Assembly (NCBI GenBank): GCA_030685025.1
Contig: JAUXWC010000300.1
Location: forward strand, 1 to 64,000
Reading direction: 5' to 3'
From: Rhodoferax sp.
GTDB taxonomy: Bacteria; Pseudomonadota; Gammaproteobacteria; Burkholderiales; Burkholderiaceae_C
Length of the DNA: 64,000 nucleotides
Positions 18,953 to 28,298 of this stretch are shown here, piece after piece. A program made the position numbers and the translations under genes. Each line of letters starts with the position of its first letter. Within the stretch, counting starts at the first letter, position 1. The notes under the pieces were generated by a model that saw nothing but the letters and a program-made list of their open reading frames with translations, was not told the DNA's origin and ran no database searches.

Positions 18953-19243
18953 TCACCGAATGAGAAACTGGGTGCGCTCCTGTCCCTCGATCCACTTTGG
19001 CGGCTTGCCGCGCCCGGTCCAGGTTTGCCCCGTCGCGGTATTGCGGTATTTCGCGGCAACCTTGGCGCCAGTGCGTACGGTTCGGGTTTTGGTTGAGGGG
19101 AACACGTCTTGCGCAGTCAGGCCAAACTCGGCAACCAGGGCACGAGCCTGGGAAATGGCGGCACCGGTTTCCCGCTTCTTTGCTTCACGGATTTGGAGTT
19201 CGAGGGACTCGCGCTGTTCAAGCAGTTGCTTATAAGTAGTCAT
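18953..19243 (-). CDS. H-NS-family nucleoid-associated protein
   Basis: The 96-residue protein has an N-terminal coiled coil (MTTYKQLLEQRESLELQIREA), a linker, and the C-terminal H-NS DNA-binding motif around YRNTATGQTWTGRGKPPKWI. This matches short betaproteobacterial H-NS/BprA-type silencers of AT-rich DNA. The ATG at 19243 is chosen because it starts the coil; a longer frame to 19288 adds a non-conserved tail. Its own 5' region is more AT-rich than its neighbours, as is common for self-regulated hns genes. Confidence 0.9.
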   Translation of the reverse strand: MTTYKQLLEQRESLELQIREAKKRETGAAISQARALVAEFGLTAQDVFPSTKTRTVRTGAKVAAKYRNTATGQTWTGRGKPPKWIEGQERTQFLIR

Positions 19244-19389
19244 ATTGATGCACCGGTTACGTGTGAAAATAGTGTCGCCTGCTGGCAAAACAGAATGATT
19301 ATAGGGTTGGCATTGCTTATTAAGGATATCTTGGCGCCTCCAATCGCTTCAAATAACCCGATATGCCATGCAATTCACATTAGGACGGT

Positions 19390-20283
19390 ATGTCAGTTTA
19401 TTTAGTGGGTGATATCCAGGGATGCGATGCGGCGCTGCAGCAACTGCTCTGTAAGATCGGGTTTTCACCCAGTCGCGACACCTTGTACCTGCTTGGCGAT
19501 CTGGTTAATCGGGGCCCAGATTCAGCCGGTGTGTTGCGACGACTAATGGGCTTCGGTAGCTCAGCCAAGAGCCTGCTTGGTAACCACGACCTGCACCTGA
19601 TCGCGTTGGCGCACGACCTGCGCAAACCGCACCGAAACGACACTCTGGGCGACATTCTCAATGCCCCGGATTGCCACGCCATGGTGGAGTGGCTGCGTGG
19701 CCAATCCATGGCCATGCTGACCACGATTCATTCCCAATCCGTCCTGATGGTTCACGCCGGTGTCCTGCCGTGCTGGAGCGCCTCCCAAACCCTTGCCCTG
19801 GCGCAAGAAGTCGAGGCCGTGCTGCGCGGCGACGGACTCGTGGAGTTCCTGCAAGACATGTATGGGGACGAGCCAAACCGATGGAACGACTCACTGAGCG
19901 GCCCGGCGCGCCTTCGCGTCATCGTCAACGCCCTAACCCGTCTACGGTTCTGCACCTCTGACGGTGCCATGGAGTTCACCGCCAAGGATGGGGTCGACGC
20001 CACGCCATCAGGCCACTACCCCTGGTTCGACGCGCCACAGCGGCGCACTGCCGACATAACGGTGGCGTTTGGGCATTGGTCAACGCTTGGCTGGCTGGAT
20101 CGGCCCGACCTGATTGCGCTCGACACTGGTTGTGTCTGGGGTGGCTGCCTGAGTGCCGTGCGGCTGGGTCAGGCATCGGGGACTGGCGGTCTGGCGCGCG
20201 AACTGATTCAAGTGCAATGCTCAAGCTCACAAACGCCCAAGTCGGGCCTGACCCGGGCGGGCGGGCGCATCAAGCCGATTTGA
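19390..20283 (+). CDS. apaH: Symmetrical bis(5'-nucleosyl)-tetraphosphatase ApaH
   Basis: The 297-residue metallophosphatase splits Ap4A into two ADP and also acts on Np4-capped RNA. The motifs GDIQGCDAALQQLL, GDLVNRGPDSAGVL and GNHDLHLIALAHDLRK are all intact, and AFGHWSTLGW near the end is typical. The product is slightly longer than E. coli ApaH (280). Its last 14 bases overlap the end of the convergent helicase gene. Confidence 0.95.
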   Translation: MSVYLVGDIQGCDAALQQLLCKIGFSPSRDTLYLLGDLVNRGPDSAGVLRRLMGFGSSAKSLLGNHDLHLIALAHDLRKPHRNDTLGDILNAPDCHAMVEWLRGQSMAMLTTIHSQSVLMVHAGVLPCWSASQTLALAQEVEAVLRGDGLVEFLQDMYGDEPNRWNDSLSGPARLRVIVNALTRLRFCTSDGAMEFTAKDGVDATPSGHYPWFDAPQRRTADITVAFGHWSTLGWLDRPDLIALDTGCVWGGCLSAVRLGQASGTGGLARELIQVQCSSSQTPKSGLTRAGGRIKPI

Positions 20284-21787
20284 ACAGGGCGGCGACCCGG
20301 CGTTTAGGCTTGATATTGGCCGAGATACTGCGCACGCTGGTCCGTGCGGTGGCTTCCCACGAAGGCAAAGCCGCCGCCTCGATCGGAACCGGTGCCTCAT
20401 AGGGCTGATCGAACAATGGGTCGCGCGGCGCGCTCGGCGTGAATCGGTTGTCGATGCGACGATTGGGCCGCTCAGGACGTGCATGCATCCCCTCACGCGG
20501 TGCGCCTCGCGACATCCCTGCACCCTGATTAAACCCGCGACTATCGTCGCCGGAGTCGTGCGCATACAGGCGTCGACCATCATTAATACGTCCCTGCTTG
20601 CGAATGTCCGGTGTATCTTCCTCGAACTCAATCGGTTCGAGTTCGATTTTGGTCTTGATCAGCTTTTCAATATCGCCAACCAGCCGCGTATCGCTCTTCG
20701 ACACAAAACTGACCGCCAGACCGGACTGCCCAGCACGACCAGTACGGCCAATCCGGTGGACATAATCCTCCGCGTTAAACGGAATGTCAAAATTGAATAC
20801 GGCGGGCACGTCCTTGATATCCAGACCCCGGGCGGCCACGTCGGTGCAAACCAGCAGGTCGACTTCACCCTTCTTGAAGGCGTCGAGCGCCTTCAGGCGT
20901 TCGTCCTGGCTCTTGTCACCGTGCAGTGCGGTGGTATTGAGGCCTTCACGTTCCAAGGAACGAGCCAGTCGGGCGCATCCCAGCTTGCTGTTGACAAACA
21001 CAAAGGCCTGCTTCAACTGCCGCTGCTTCAGGATCTGATGCAGGGCGCGGCGCTTGTCGTCGTCCCCGACACTGTAGAAGTGCTGCTCGACGGTCGATGC
21101 CGTGGCATTGGAGCGGGCGACCTCGATGGTCAGCGGATCCTGCAGGTAACTGTTCGCCAGGCGCTTGATTTCAGGTGAGAACGTGGCCGAGAACAGCAGT
21201 GTGGTGCGCTGCTTGGGCAAGAAGCTGAGAATCCGCTGCAGATCCGGCAGGAAACCGATGTCCAGCATGCGATCAGCCTCGTCCAACACCACATACTCCA
21301 CCTGGTTGAGCACCGCGTTCTTGGCTTCGATGTGATCGAGCAAGCGCCCGGGCGTGGCTACAAGGATCTCAACGCCCTTCTTCAGCTCCAGCGTCTGGGG
21401 CTTCATGTCCATGCCGCCAAACACCACTGTGCAACGGATCTGGGTGTACTTGGCGTAGGCCTTGATCGCCTGCGCCACCTGGTCGGCCAGCTCGCGTGTT
21501 GGCAGCAGCACCAAAGCCCGCACCGGATGGCGGGCTGGCGAAGTCGACGTGTTTTCGTGCTTGAGCAGGCGCTGCAGCAAGGGCAGCGAGAACGCGGCAG
21601 TCTTGCCGGTACCGGTCTGGGCAGCGCCCATCACGTCGCGCCCTTGCAGCACCTTGGGGATCGCCTGCGCCTGAATTGGCGTCATCGACTCGTAGCCAAG
21701 CTCAGCCACGGCACGAGACAGGGAGGCAGCGAGTTGCAGTTGAGAGAATGAATCCAGTCTGGATTCAGTGGCGGAGTCTGTCATCAA
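20270..21787 (-). CDS. rhlE: DEAD-box RNA helicase, RhlE type
   Basis: The 505-residue protein has all DEAD-box motifs: Q motif (MTPIQAQAIP), AQTGTGKT, PTRELADQV, ATPGRLLDH, DEADRMLD, SATFSPEI, and HRIGRTGRAGQ in the second RecA domain. The C-terminal tail of about 120 residues is basic and low in complexity and ends KRRVAALFKSA, as in betaproteobacterial RhlE. These helicases act in RNA decay and ribosome maturation, especially in the cold. The first two codons are both ATG. Confidence 0.92.
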   Translation of the reverse strand: MMTDSATESRLDSFSQLQLAASLSRAVAELGYESMTPIQAQAIPKVLQGRDVMGAAQTGTGKTAAFSLPLLQRLLKHENTSTSPARHPVRALVLLPTRELADQVAQAIKAYAKYTQIRCTVVFGGMDMKPQTLELKKGVEILVATPGRLLDHIEAKNAVLNQVEYVVLDEADRMLDIGFLPDLQRILSFLPKQRTTLLFSATFSPEIKRLANSYLQDPLTIEVARSNATASTVEQHFYSVGDDDKRRALHQILKQRQLKQAFVFVNSKLGCARLARSLEREGLNTTALHGDKSQDERLKALDAFKKGEVDLLVCTDVAARGLDIKDVPAVFNFDIPFNAEDYVHRIGRTGRAGQSGLAVSFVSKSDTRLVGDIEKLIKTKIELEPIEFEEDTPDIRKQGRINDGRRLYAHDSGDDSRGFNQGAGMSRGAPREGMHARPERPNRRIDNRFTPSAPRDPLFDQPYEAPVPIEAAALPSWEATARTSVRSISANIKPKRRVAALFKSA

Positions 21788-21954
21788 TACCTAACGGGAT
21801 GGGCCACCACACCGGCGGCTGGGATTAATCGTGAAAGCTGCCCCGGATTCTGGGCAACCCCGTATTATCCCTTACAACGAACCCAACAGTCGCAGCACAG
21901 CGCGGCCCGCCACGGTGGTTGCCGTCATCCGCATACCACCCGCGCGAGAAATAC

Positions 21955-22521
21955 TCAGGCCTTCGGCAGTGTCACACCACGCTGCCCCTGGTATTTGCCA
22001 CCGCGATCCTTGTAGCTGGTCTCGCACACCTCGTCGCTCTCAAAGAACAGCACTTGGGCACAACCCTCGCCAGCGTAGATCTTGGCAGGTAGCGGTGTGG
22101 TGTTGGAGAACTCCAGCGTCACATAGCCCTCCCATTCGGGCTCGAACGGCGTCACATTGACAATGATGCCGCAGCGCGCGTAGGTGCTCTTTCCCAGACA
22201 GATGGTGAGCACATTGCGCGGAATGCGGAAGTACTCCAGGGTGCGTGCCAGGGCGAAACTATTGGGGGGAATGATGCAGACATCGTCGTGGAAATCTACA
22301 AAACTCTTCTCGTCGAAATTCTTGGGGTCGACTACGGTGCTGTGGATATTCGTGAACACCTTGAACTCCGGCGCGCAGCGAATGTCGTAGCCATAACTGC
22401 TGGTGCCGTAGCTGATGATCTTGCTGCCATCACGCTCCCGAATCTGCCCCGGCTCGAACGGCTCGATCATGCCGGTTTGCTCGGCCATGCGCCGAATCCA
22501 CTTGTCGCTCTTGATGCTCAT
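21955..22521 (-). CDS. dcd: dCTP deaminase
   Basis: The 188-residue enzyme converts dCTP to dUTP for thymidylate synthesis. It shows [14 protein letters not shown], the segment SSYGYDIRC, the catalytic region [23 protein letters not shown] and the C-terminal [13 protein letters not shown]. The ATG at 22521 gives the typical N-terminus. It lies downstream of rplI in the same direction, separated by a terminator. Confidence 0.95.
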   Translation of the reverse strand: MSIKSDKWIRRMAEQTGMIEPFEPGQIRERDGSKIISYGTSSYGYDIRCAPEFKVFTNIHSTVVDPKNFDEKSFVDFHDDVCIIPPNSFALARTLEYFRIPRNVLTICLGKSTYARCGIIVNVTPFEPEWEGYVTLEFSNTTPLPAKIYAGEGCAQVLFFESDEVCETSYKDRGGKYQGQRGVTLPKA

Positions 22522-22637
22522 TGTTTGAAGTTCCTGCTGGATCAATCATCGCCAAACCGCTGCCGCCCACAGTGACCCAGGGATCAGCGCCACGGCAAGC
22601 CGCCGAAGCCGCATTGTAGGTGTTGCCACACACCAAA

Positions 22638-22672
22638 ACAAAAGCCGCCAGGACATGACTCCCGGCGGCTTT
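22638..22672 (-). terminator. Intrinsic terminator after the rpsF-priB-rpsR-rplI operon
   Basis: On the minus strand, CAAAGCCGCC pairs with GGCGGCTTTTG across a 14-base loop and ends in a short T run. It lies about 20 bases after the rplI stop. Confidence 0.8.
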
Positions 22673-22692
22673 GTGACTGATTTGGCGACGGC

Positions 22693-23145
22693 TTAAGCGG
22701 TTTCGCCGTAGACCGACACCGTGATGTCAACCACCACGTCAGTATGCAAGGCCACACTCACCGTGCTATCGCCAACGACCTTGATAGGGCCATTGGGCAT
22801 GCGAATCTGGGACTTCACGACCTTGTAGCCAAGCTTGACGAGTTCTTCGGCGATGTCGGCATTGGTGACCGAACCGAACAATCGACCGTCCACGCCGGCC
22901 TTCTGGGTCAACTTGGCGGTGGAACCGGCCAGCTTTTCGCCCAGGGCTTGCGATTCGGCCAGTTTGGCGGCAGCGGATTTTTCCAGATCGGCGCGGCGCG
23001 CTTCGAACTCTTGCTTGGCCGCTTGCGTGGCACGGCGAGCGCGGCCAGTAGGAATCAGGAAGTTGCGGGCATAACCGTCTTTGACGCGAACGATCTCACC
23101 GAGGTTGCCAAGGTTGATGACCTTGTCGAGCAGAATGATTTGCAT
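22693..23145 (-). CDS. rplI: 50S ribosomal protein L9
   Basis: The 150-residue protein has the L9 N-terminal domain [19 protein letters not shown] with [16 protein letters not shown], the long connecting helix, and a C-terminal RNA-binding domain with [17 protein letters not shown]. It is the last gene of the S6-PriB-S18-L9 operon. Confidence 0.98.
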   Translation of the reverse strand: MQIILLDKVINLGNLGEIVRVKDGYARNFLIPTGRARRATQAAKQEFEARRADLEKSAAAKLAESQALGEKLAGSTAKLTQKAGVDGRLFGSVTNADIAEELVKLGYKVVKSQIRMPNGPIKVVGDSTVSVALHTDVVVDITVSVYGETA

Positions 23146-23157
23146 GATGGGTATCCC

Positions 23158-23439
23158 TTAGATGCGGTGCTGGTCGCTGTATGGCAGCAACGCGAGGAAA
23201 CGCGCGCGCTTGATGGCGGTGTTGAGCTGACGCTGGAAAATGGCACGGGTGCCGGTGAGCCGAGCGGGAATGATCTTGCCGTTTTCGGCGATGAAGTCGC
23301 GCAAGGTGTCGATGTCTTTGTAGTCGATCTCTTCGACGCCTGTCACGGTGAAGCGGCAAAAGCGCTTGCGCTTGAAGAGCAGATTCTGTGCTGGGCGCTT
23401 GGGGCGCTTGTCTTTGCTGAAACGTTTAGGTCCGGGCAT
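23158..23439 (-). CDS. rpsR: 30S ribosomal protein S18
   Basis: The 93-residue protein has the S18 core [20 protein letters not shown] with [21 protein letters not shown] and [10 protein letters not shown]. It has the short basic N-terminal extension usual in betaproteobacteria. It lies 12 bases upstream of rplI. Confidence 0.97.
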   Translation of the reverse strand: MPGPKRFSKDKRPKRPAQNLLFKRKRFCRFTVTGVEEIDYKDIDTLRDFIAENGKIIPARLTGTRAIFQRQLNTAIKRARFLALLPYSDQHRI

Positions 23440-23509
23440 GATGATTTCCTGATGGTTCTGAGGTGCAAGCGCCGATCAAAGCAGCCGCCTGTTACCCCGA
23501 AATTAACAA

Positions 23510-23809
23510 CTATTCTTGCGAAAATTCCTGAATGTGAAACTCGACGTGTTTGCCCTTGAGGGGAGTGGCCAGAAAGCCACCGAACTTCCAGGTACTGCCA
23601 ATCGCCTGCTTTGCAAGCCGTTCGGCCAATACTCCAAAAGCCACCGCCTTGACCCCCGCCTTGACCTGCCTGAGCTGCCCCGCCTCGCTGAGTTGCGAAG
23701 CGTGTTCCAGCCTGAGATTCAAGGCTGGCAGTCCGGCTGGCGTGTATCGCAAGGCATCCACCTCGGTGATACAGGCCGTGAGATCAAGCCAATTGGAAGC
23801 GGTGTTCAC
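23510..23809 (-). CDS. priB: Primosomal replication protein N (PriB)
   Basis: The 99-residue OB-fold protein binds single-stranded DNA and stabilises PriA at stalled forks during replication restart. Key parts are NWLDLTACITEVDALRYTPAG, LNLRLEHASQ, and the C-terminal strand GKHVEFHIQEFSQE. Its place between rpsF and rpsR is conserved and supports the call. Confidence 0.94.
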   Translation of the reverse strand: MNTASNWLDLTACITEVDALRYTPAGLPALNLRLEHASQLSEAGQLRQVKAGVKAVAFGVLAERLAKQAIGSTWKFGGFLATPLKGKHVEFHIQEFSQE

Positions 23810-23830
23810 TCCTCGTCGGCAATCCGGTCC

Positions 23831-24196
23831 TCAAGCCTGGTACTCGGCCTGCTGCGTCTTGCGGGCGTCTTCACGCTCGACGGTTTTCATCATCGAAGAA
23901 GGTCCGGTGTCGGCCTTCTTCTTCAGCACCGTCAGGTGGCGCAGCACGGCATCGTTGAATTTGAACGCGTGTTCGAGTTCGGCCATCACGGGCTGATCAG
24001 CTTCGATGTTGACGCACAGATAGTGAGCCTTGGCCAGCTTGTTGATCATGTAGACCATCTGACGACGGCCCCAGTCTTCAACACGGTGCACTTTGCCACC
24101 GCCGGCAACAATCATGCCCTTGTAACGTTCGAGCATGGCGGGAACCTGCTCGCTCTGATCCGGGTGGATCATGAGAATGATTTCGTAGTGACGCAT
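23831..24196 (-). CDS. rpsF: 30S ribosomal protein S6
   Basis: The 121-residue protein shows [40 protein letters not shown] and [19 protein letters not shown], all diagnostic of S6. The ATG at 24196 is chosen; the frame runs 14 codons further with no conserved sequence. It is the first gene of the operon. Confidence 0.97.
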   Translation of the reverse strand: MRHYEIILMIHPDQSEQVPAMLERYKGMIVAGGGKVHRVEDWGRRQMVYMINKLAKAHYLCVNIEADQPVMAELEHAFKFNDAVLRHLTVLKKKADTGPSSMMKTVEREDARKTQQAEYQA

Positions 24197-24375
24197 TGAT
24201 ACTCCTTGTGGATAACCCGATTGCGGGCGAAAAGCCACCCCCAGCGTCTAATTGAGGTGTGGCAAGGCGAAGCCTGCGATTATATGCCATCACGCCGGAT
24301 TGATCCCTTCGTCCCCAGCGCGAGGGTGCGCTCGTTGAATTGGCGAACGGTCCTTGACTTGTCCAGTCGTCGCCG

Positions 24376-26790
24376 TTACTTCGCCGCCAACTGCTGCCAG
24401 GTCGTGATGACCGAGTCCGGATTCAAGGAAATGGACGAAATACCCTCCTGTGCCAACCAGAGTGCAAAATCCGGGTGGTCGCTGGGACCCTGGCCACAAA
24501 TACCGATGTACTTGCCCTCTGCCTTGCAGGCGGTGATCGCCATGCTGACCAAGGTCTTGACGGCCGGATCACGCTCATCGAAGTCGGCGGCCAGCAATTC
24601 AAGGCCCGAGTCGCGGTCCAGACCCAGCGTGAGCTGCGTCAGATCGTTCGATCCAATGGAGAAACCATCAAAATACTGCAGGAAGTCCTTGGCCAAAATG
24701 GCATTGCTGGGGATCTCGCACATCATGATGAGCTTGAGTGCACCCTCACCGGCCGCGTTGGCGCCCTCGCCCCGCCGCAGCCCGTGCGTCGCCAGCAATT
24801 CAGTCACTTTCTTGGCCTGACCCAAGGTACGCACAAAGGGCACCATCACCTGAACATTGTGCAAGCCCATGTCGATGCGCACGCGTTTGAGCGCCTCGCA
24901 CTCCATGGCAAACGCTTCACCAAAATCGGGGCTGACGTAACGCGCCGCGCCGCGAAAGCCCAACATGGGATTCTCTTCCTCGGGCTCGTAGCGACTGCCG
25001 CCGATCAGCTTGCGGTACTCGTTGCTCTTGAAGTCCGACAGGCGCACGATCACCGGTTTGGGCCAGAACGCCGCAGCAATGGTGGCCACGCCTTCAGCCA
25101 CCCGGTCCACATAAAACGCGCGTGGCGAAGCGTGGCCACGCGCCACCGACTCGACCGCCTGCTTGAGATCGGCATCGACATTGGGATAGTCCAGAATCGC
25201 CTTGGGATGCACACCAATGTTGTTGTTGATGATGAACTCAAGCCGGGCCAGCCCGACGCCTGAGTTGGGCAACTGGCAGAAGTCAAACGCCAATTGCGGA
25301 TTGCCCACGTTCATCATGATCTTGACATCAATGTCGGGCATGACACCACGGAGCACCTCGGTCACCTCGGTCTCCAGCAAGCCGTCGTAGATGAAACCGG
25401 TGTCTCCCTCGGAGCAGCTCACCGTCACCAGCATGCCGTCTTTGAGCACCTCGGTCGCATGACCACAACCGACCACGGCTGGTATGCCCAACTCGCGGGC
25501 GATGATGGCGGCGTGGCAGGTGCGACCGCCGCGATTCGTGACGATGGCCGAGGCCCGCTTCATCACTGGCTCCCAGTTCGGGTCGGTCATATCGGTCACC
25601 AGGATGTCGCCCGGCTGTACCTTGTCCATCTCGCTGATGTTGTGCACGACCCGCACCGGGCCGGTGCCGATCTTCTGGCCAATCGCCCGGCCTTCCACGA
25701 TCACGGCGCTCCTGCCCTTGAGCTTGTAGCGGTGCTCGGCCTTGCCGGCCGCCTGGCTCTTGACCGTCTCCGGGCGCGCTTGCAGGATGTACAGCTCGCC
25801 ATCCAGGCCGTCCTTGCCCCATTCGATGTCCATCGGACGGCCATAGTGCTGCTCGATCACCAGCGCGTAGCCGGCGAGCTGCTCGACGTCCGCATCGGTC
25901 AGCGAGTAGCGGTTGCGCAACTCGGCGGGCACTTCCGTGGTTTTGACCAGCTTGCCACCGTGGGCCTTCTCCTCGGCCGTCGTGAATTGCATCTGAATCA
26001 ACTTGGAGCCCAGGCTGCGCCGGATCAGCGCGCGCTTGCCGGCCCGCAACATCGGCTTGTGCACGTAAAACTCGTCGGGGTTGACCGCGCCCTGCACCAC
26101 GGTTTCTCCCAGACCGTAGCTCGAGGTGATGAATACCACGTCTTCAAAGCCAGATTCAGTGTCGATGGTGAACATGACGCCGGCCGCGCCCAGATCGGAG
26201 CGCACCATGCGTTGTATGCCCGCGCTCAAGGCCACGTGCTCGTGCGCAAAACCCTTGTGCACCCGGTAACTGATGGCCCGGTCGTTGTAGAGCGATGCAA
26301 ACACCTCGCGAACCTTGTGCAGGATCTCATCAATGCCATGCACATTCAGGAAGGTCTCTTGTTGCCCCGCGAACGATGCGTCGGGCAAGTCCTCGGCGGT
26401 AGCGGAGGAGCGCACCGCAAACGTCGCCTCAGCATTACCGGCGCTCAAGGTGGCAAAGCTGTCGCGAATCGCCTGCTCCAGATCGGCTGGAAACGGCTGC
26501 GCCTCGACCATTGCGCGAATCTCGGCTCCCACCTGCGCCAAGGCGCGAACGTCCTCCGTATCCAGCGCGCTCAAACGTGATTGGACGCGTCCGTTGAGAT
26601 CTTCAAAGGCCAGGAATTGTCGAAAGGCATGCGCCGTGGTGGCAAAGCCTGTTGGCACTTTCACGCCCGTGGGCAGGTGTGAAATCATCTCGCCGAGGCT
26701 GGCGTTTTTACCGCCAACGGCCTCGACATCGGTCATTCTCAGGTTCTCAAACGGTACGACCAAGGCGGTCGGGCTGAAAAGTGCAGACAT
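24376..26790 (-). CDS. ppsA: Phosphoenolpyruvate synthase
   Basis: The 804-residue enzyme makes PEP from pyruvate and ATP for gluconeogenesis. It has the N-terminal ATP-grasp domain ([32 protein letters not shown]), the swivelling His domain with catalytic His in [21 protein letters not shown], and a C-terminal PEP/pyruvate barrel with the catalytic Cys in [13 protein letters not shown]. It diverges from its regulator ppsR; the shared region of about 215 bases should carry both promoters. Confidence 0.97.
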   Translation of the reverse strand: MSALFSPTALVVPFENLRMTDVEAVGGKNASLGEMISHLPTGVKVPTGFATTAHAFRQFLAFEDLNGRVQSRLSALDTEDVRALAQVGAEIRAMVEAQPFPADLEQAIRDSFATLSAGNAEATFAVRSSATAEDLPDASFAGQQETFLNVHGIDEILHKVREVFASLYNDRAISYRVHKGFAHEHVALSAGIQRMVRSDLGAAGVMFTIDTESGFEDVVFITSSYGLGETVVQGAVNPDEFYVHKPMLRAGKRALIRRSLGSKLIQMQFTTAEEKAHGGKLVKTTEVPAELRNRYSLTDADVEQLAGYALVIEQHYGRPMDIEWGKDGLDGELYILQARPETVKSQAAGKAEHRYKLKGRSAVIVEGRAIGQKIGTGPVRVVHNISEMDKVQPGDILVTDMTDPNWEPVMKRASAIVTNRGGRTCHAAIIARELGIPAVVGCGHATEVLKDGMLVTVSCSEGDTGFIYDGLLETEVTEVLRGVMPDIDVKIMMNVGNPQLAFDFCQLPNSGVGLARLEFIINNNIGVHPKAILDYPNVDADLKQAVESVARGHASPRAFYVDRVAEGVATIAAAFWPKPVIVRLSDFKSNEYRKLIGGSRYEPEEENPMLGFRGAARYVSPDFGEAFAMECEALKRVRIDMGLHNVQVMVPFVRTLGQAKKVTELLATHGLRRGEGANAAGEGALKLIMMCEIPSNAILAKDFLQYFDGFSIGSNDLTQLTLGLDRDSGLELLAADFDERDPAVKTLVSMAITACKAEGKYIGICGQGPSDHPDFALWLAQEGISSISLNPDSVITTWQQLAAK

Positions 26791-27006
26791 GGGAAAACTC
26801 CAGAAGTTGAAACCGGCTCAATGCGACCCGCAGTACGTTCTGGTTCGACTGCGGCGCCCCGGCAGACGGCATGACACTGTTGTTGTTCGAGTGGGTCAGG
26901 GGTCTGCATGGATGAAATGAGATAAATTGCAGCCATTGTAGGACCCGACCGCCTTGTTGCCGTCGCGTCGTGCTTGCAGATTACTGAACACTCCCACCCC
27001 CCCACC

Positions 27007-27828
27007 ATGTCCAACCGCACCGTGTTTTTCATTTCTGACGGCACCGGCATTACCGCGGAGACTTTCGGCAACGCCATCCTGGCCCAATTCGAGACGCGCG
27101 CCCGCCATGTTCGGCTGCCATTCATCGATACCGTGGACAAGGCGCATCAGGTGGTGCGTCAAATCAACCACGCCGGCGTGGTGGATGCCAAACGACCGAT
27201 TGTGTTCACCACGCTGGTCAACATGGAAGTGCTCAAAGTCATCCAGGAAGGCTGTCAGGGCATGCTGCTGGACATGTTCGGCACCTTCGTGCACCCGCTG
27301 GAGCAGGAACTGCAGATCAAGTCCAACCACCGGATCGGGCGCTTCAGCGACGCCAGCAAGAGCAAGGAGTATCAGAACCGTATCGAGGCCATCAACTACT
27401 CGCTGGCACATGACGACGGCCAGTCCAACCGGGATCTGGCGCACTCCGACGTGATCCTGGTGGGCGTGAGCCGTAGCGGCAAGACCCCGACCTCGCTCTA
27501 CCTGGCGATGCAGTACGGCCTCAAGGCGTCCAACTACCCGTTGATTCCAGAAGACTTCGAACGCCAACAGCTCCCCGCAGCGCTCAAAGCCCACAAATCC
27601 AAGCTGTTCGGGCTCACCATCCAGCCCGAGCGCCTGAGTGAAATTCGCAACGAGCGCAGACCCCACTCCAAGTACGCCTCACTGGAGAACTGCCGCATGG
27701 AAGTGAGCGAAGCCGAAGCCATGATGCGGCGCAGCGGCATTCGGTGGTTGTCCACCACCACCAAGTCGATCGAGGAAATCGCCACCACGATCCTGCAGGA
27801 GATCCGGCCAGAACGACTGATGTATTAA
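27007..27828 (+). CDS. ppsR: PEP synthase regulatory protein (kinase/pyrophosphorylase, DUF299)
   Basis: The 273-residue bifunctional protein inactivates PEP synthase by ADP-dependent Thr phosphorylation and reactivates it by Pi-dependent dephosphorylation. It begins [18 protein letters not shown], has a P-loop [15 protein letters not shown] near residue 155, and ends [11 protein letters not shown]. The ATG at 27007 fits the family start. Divergence from ppsA is the usual arrangement in proteobacteria. Confidence 0.96.
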   Translation: MSNRTVFFISDGTGITAETFGNAILAQFETRARHVRLPFIDTVDKAHQVVRQINHAGVVDAKRPIVFTTLVNMEVLKVIQEGCQGMLLDMFGTFVHPLEQELQIKSNHRIGRFSDASKSKEYQNRIEAINYSLAHDDGQSNRDLAHSDVILVGVSRSGKTPTSLYLAMQYGLKASNYPLIPEDFERQQLPAALKAHKSKLFGLTIQPERLSEIRNERRPHSKYASLENCRMEVSEAEAMMRRSGIRWLSTTTKSIEEIATTILQEIRPERLMY

Positions 27829-27839
27829 AAACTGATGAT

Positions 27840-27860
27840 TGCGAATCATTGCTATTTGCA
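27840..27860 (+). promoter_or_regulatory. Fur-box-like site upstream of feoAB
   Basis: The sequence TGCGAATCATTGCTATTTGC, extended by A, resembles the betaproteobacterial Fur box TGCGAAT.ATTNNNATTTGCA, with matching TGCGAAT and ATTTGCA arms. It lies about 70-90 bases before feoA, at a suitable place to repress ferrous iron uptake when iron is plentiful. Confidence 0.7.
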
Positions 27861-27931
27861 AATAAAAGCATTAAACTGCCAGCATCAATTGTTTCGCTCC
27901 GGGCATGCCCCGCTGAAGGCTTCCGCATACC

Positions 27932-28231
27932 ATGACCGCCTCCGCAGTTTGCGCCGACCACCTTCGGCGCTTTGTTGACCAGCTCGGCAAACGGCAAGCC
28001 GCCCTGATCGTCGGCCTGCACCCGCCGCAGGGCCATTCGCACGATTCCAAGGTCACCTCGCGGCTTGCCGAGCTTGGTTTTCTGCCGGGTGAATTGGTCA
28101 CGGTATTGCACCGCGGCCCTGGCGGGCGCGAGCCCTTGGCGGTCCAGGTTGGCGACAGCGTGTTTGCGCTTCGCGCGCTGGAAGCAGCGTGTATTGAAGT
28201 GCACCACGGCAGCATCGCACCAGCGCCATGA
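27932..28231 (+). CDS. feoA: Ferrous iron transport protein FeoA
   Basis: The 99-residue protein is a small SH3-like FeoA domain with an N-terminal extension of about 35 residues. The core runs SRLAELGFLPGELVTVLHRGP to PLAVQVGDSVFALRALEAACI, matching the family RL..LGF.PG pattern. FeoA works with FeoB in Fe2+ uptake. Its TGA stop lies inside the ATGAGCG that opens the repeat leading to feoB. Confidence 0.92.
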   Translation: MTASAVCADHLRRFVDQLGKRQAALIVGLHPPQGHSHDSKVTSRLAELGFLPGELVTVLHRGPGGREPLAVQVGDSVFALRALEAACIEVHHGSIAPAP

Positions 28232-28298
28232 GCGTCGCGCCGGACTGCTTCCCCAAGCAGGTTCGCACCGCAGTGCGCAGCACGAAGGTACTCCAGTG
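28228..28298 (+). repeat. Family B intergenic repeat between feoA and feoB
   Basis: The element runs from ATGAGCGTCGCGCCGG through CCAAGCAGGTTCGCACCGCA to GAAGGTACTCCAGTG. It contains the hairpin CGCAC-CGCA-GTGCG. Its first bases hold the feoA stop and its last three are the feoB GTG start. Two nearly identical copies lie in inverted orientation at 48158-48280. Confidence 0.85.
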
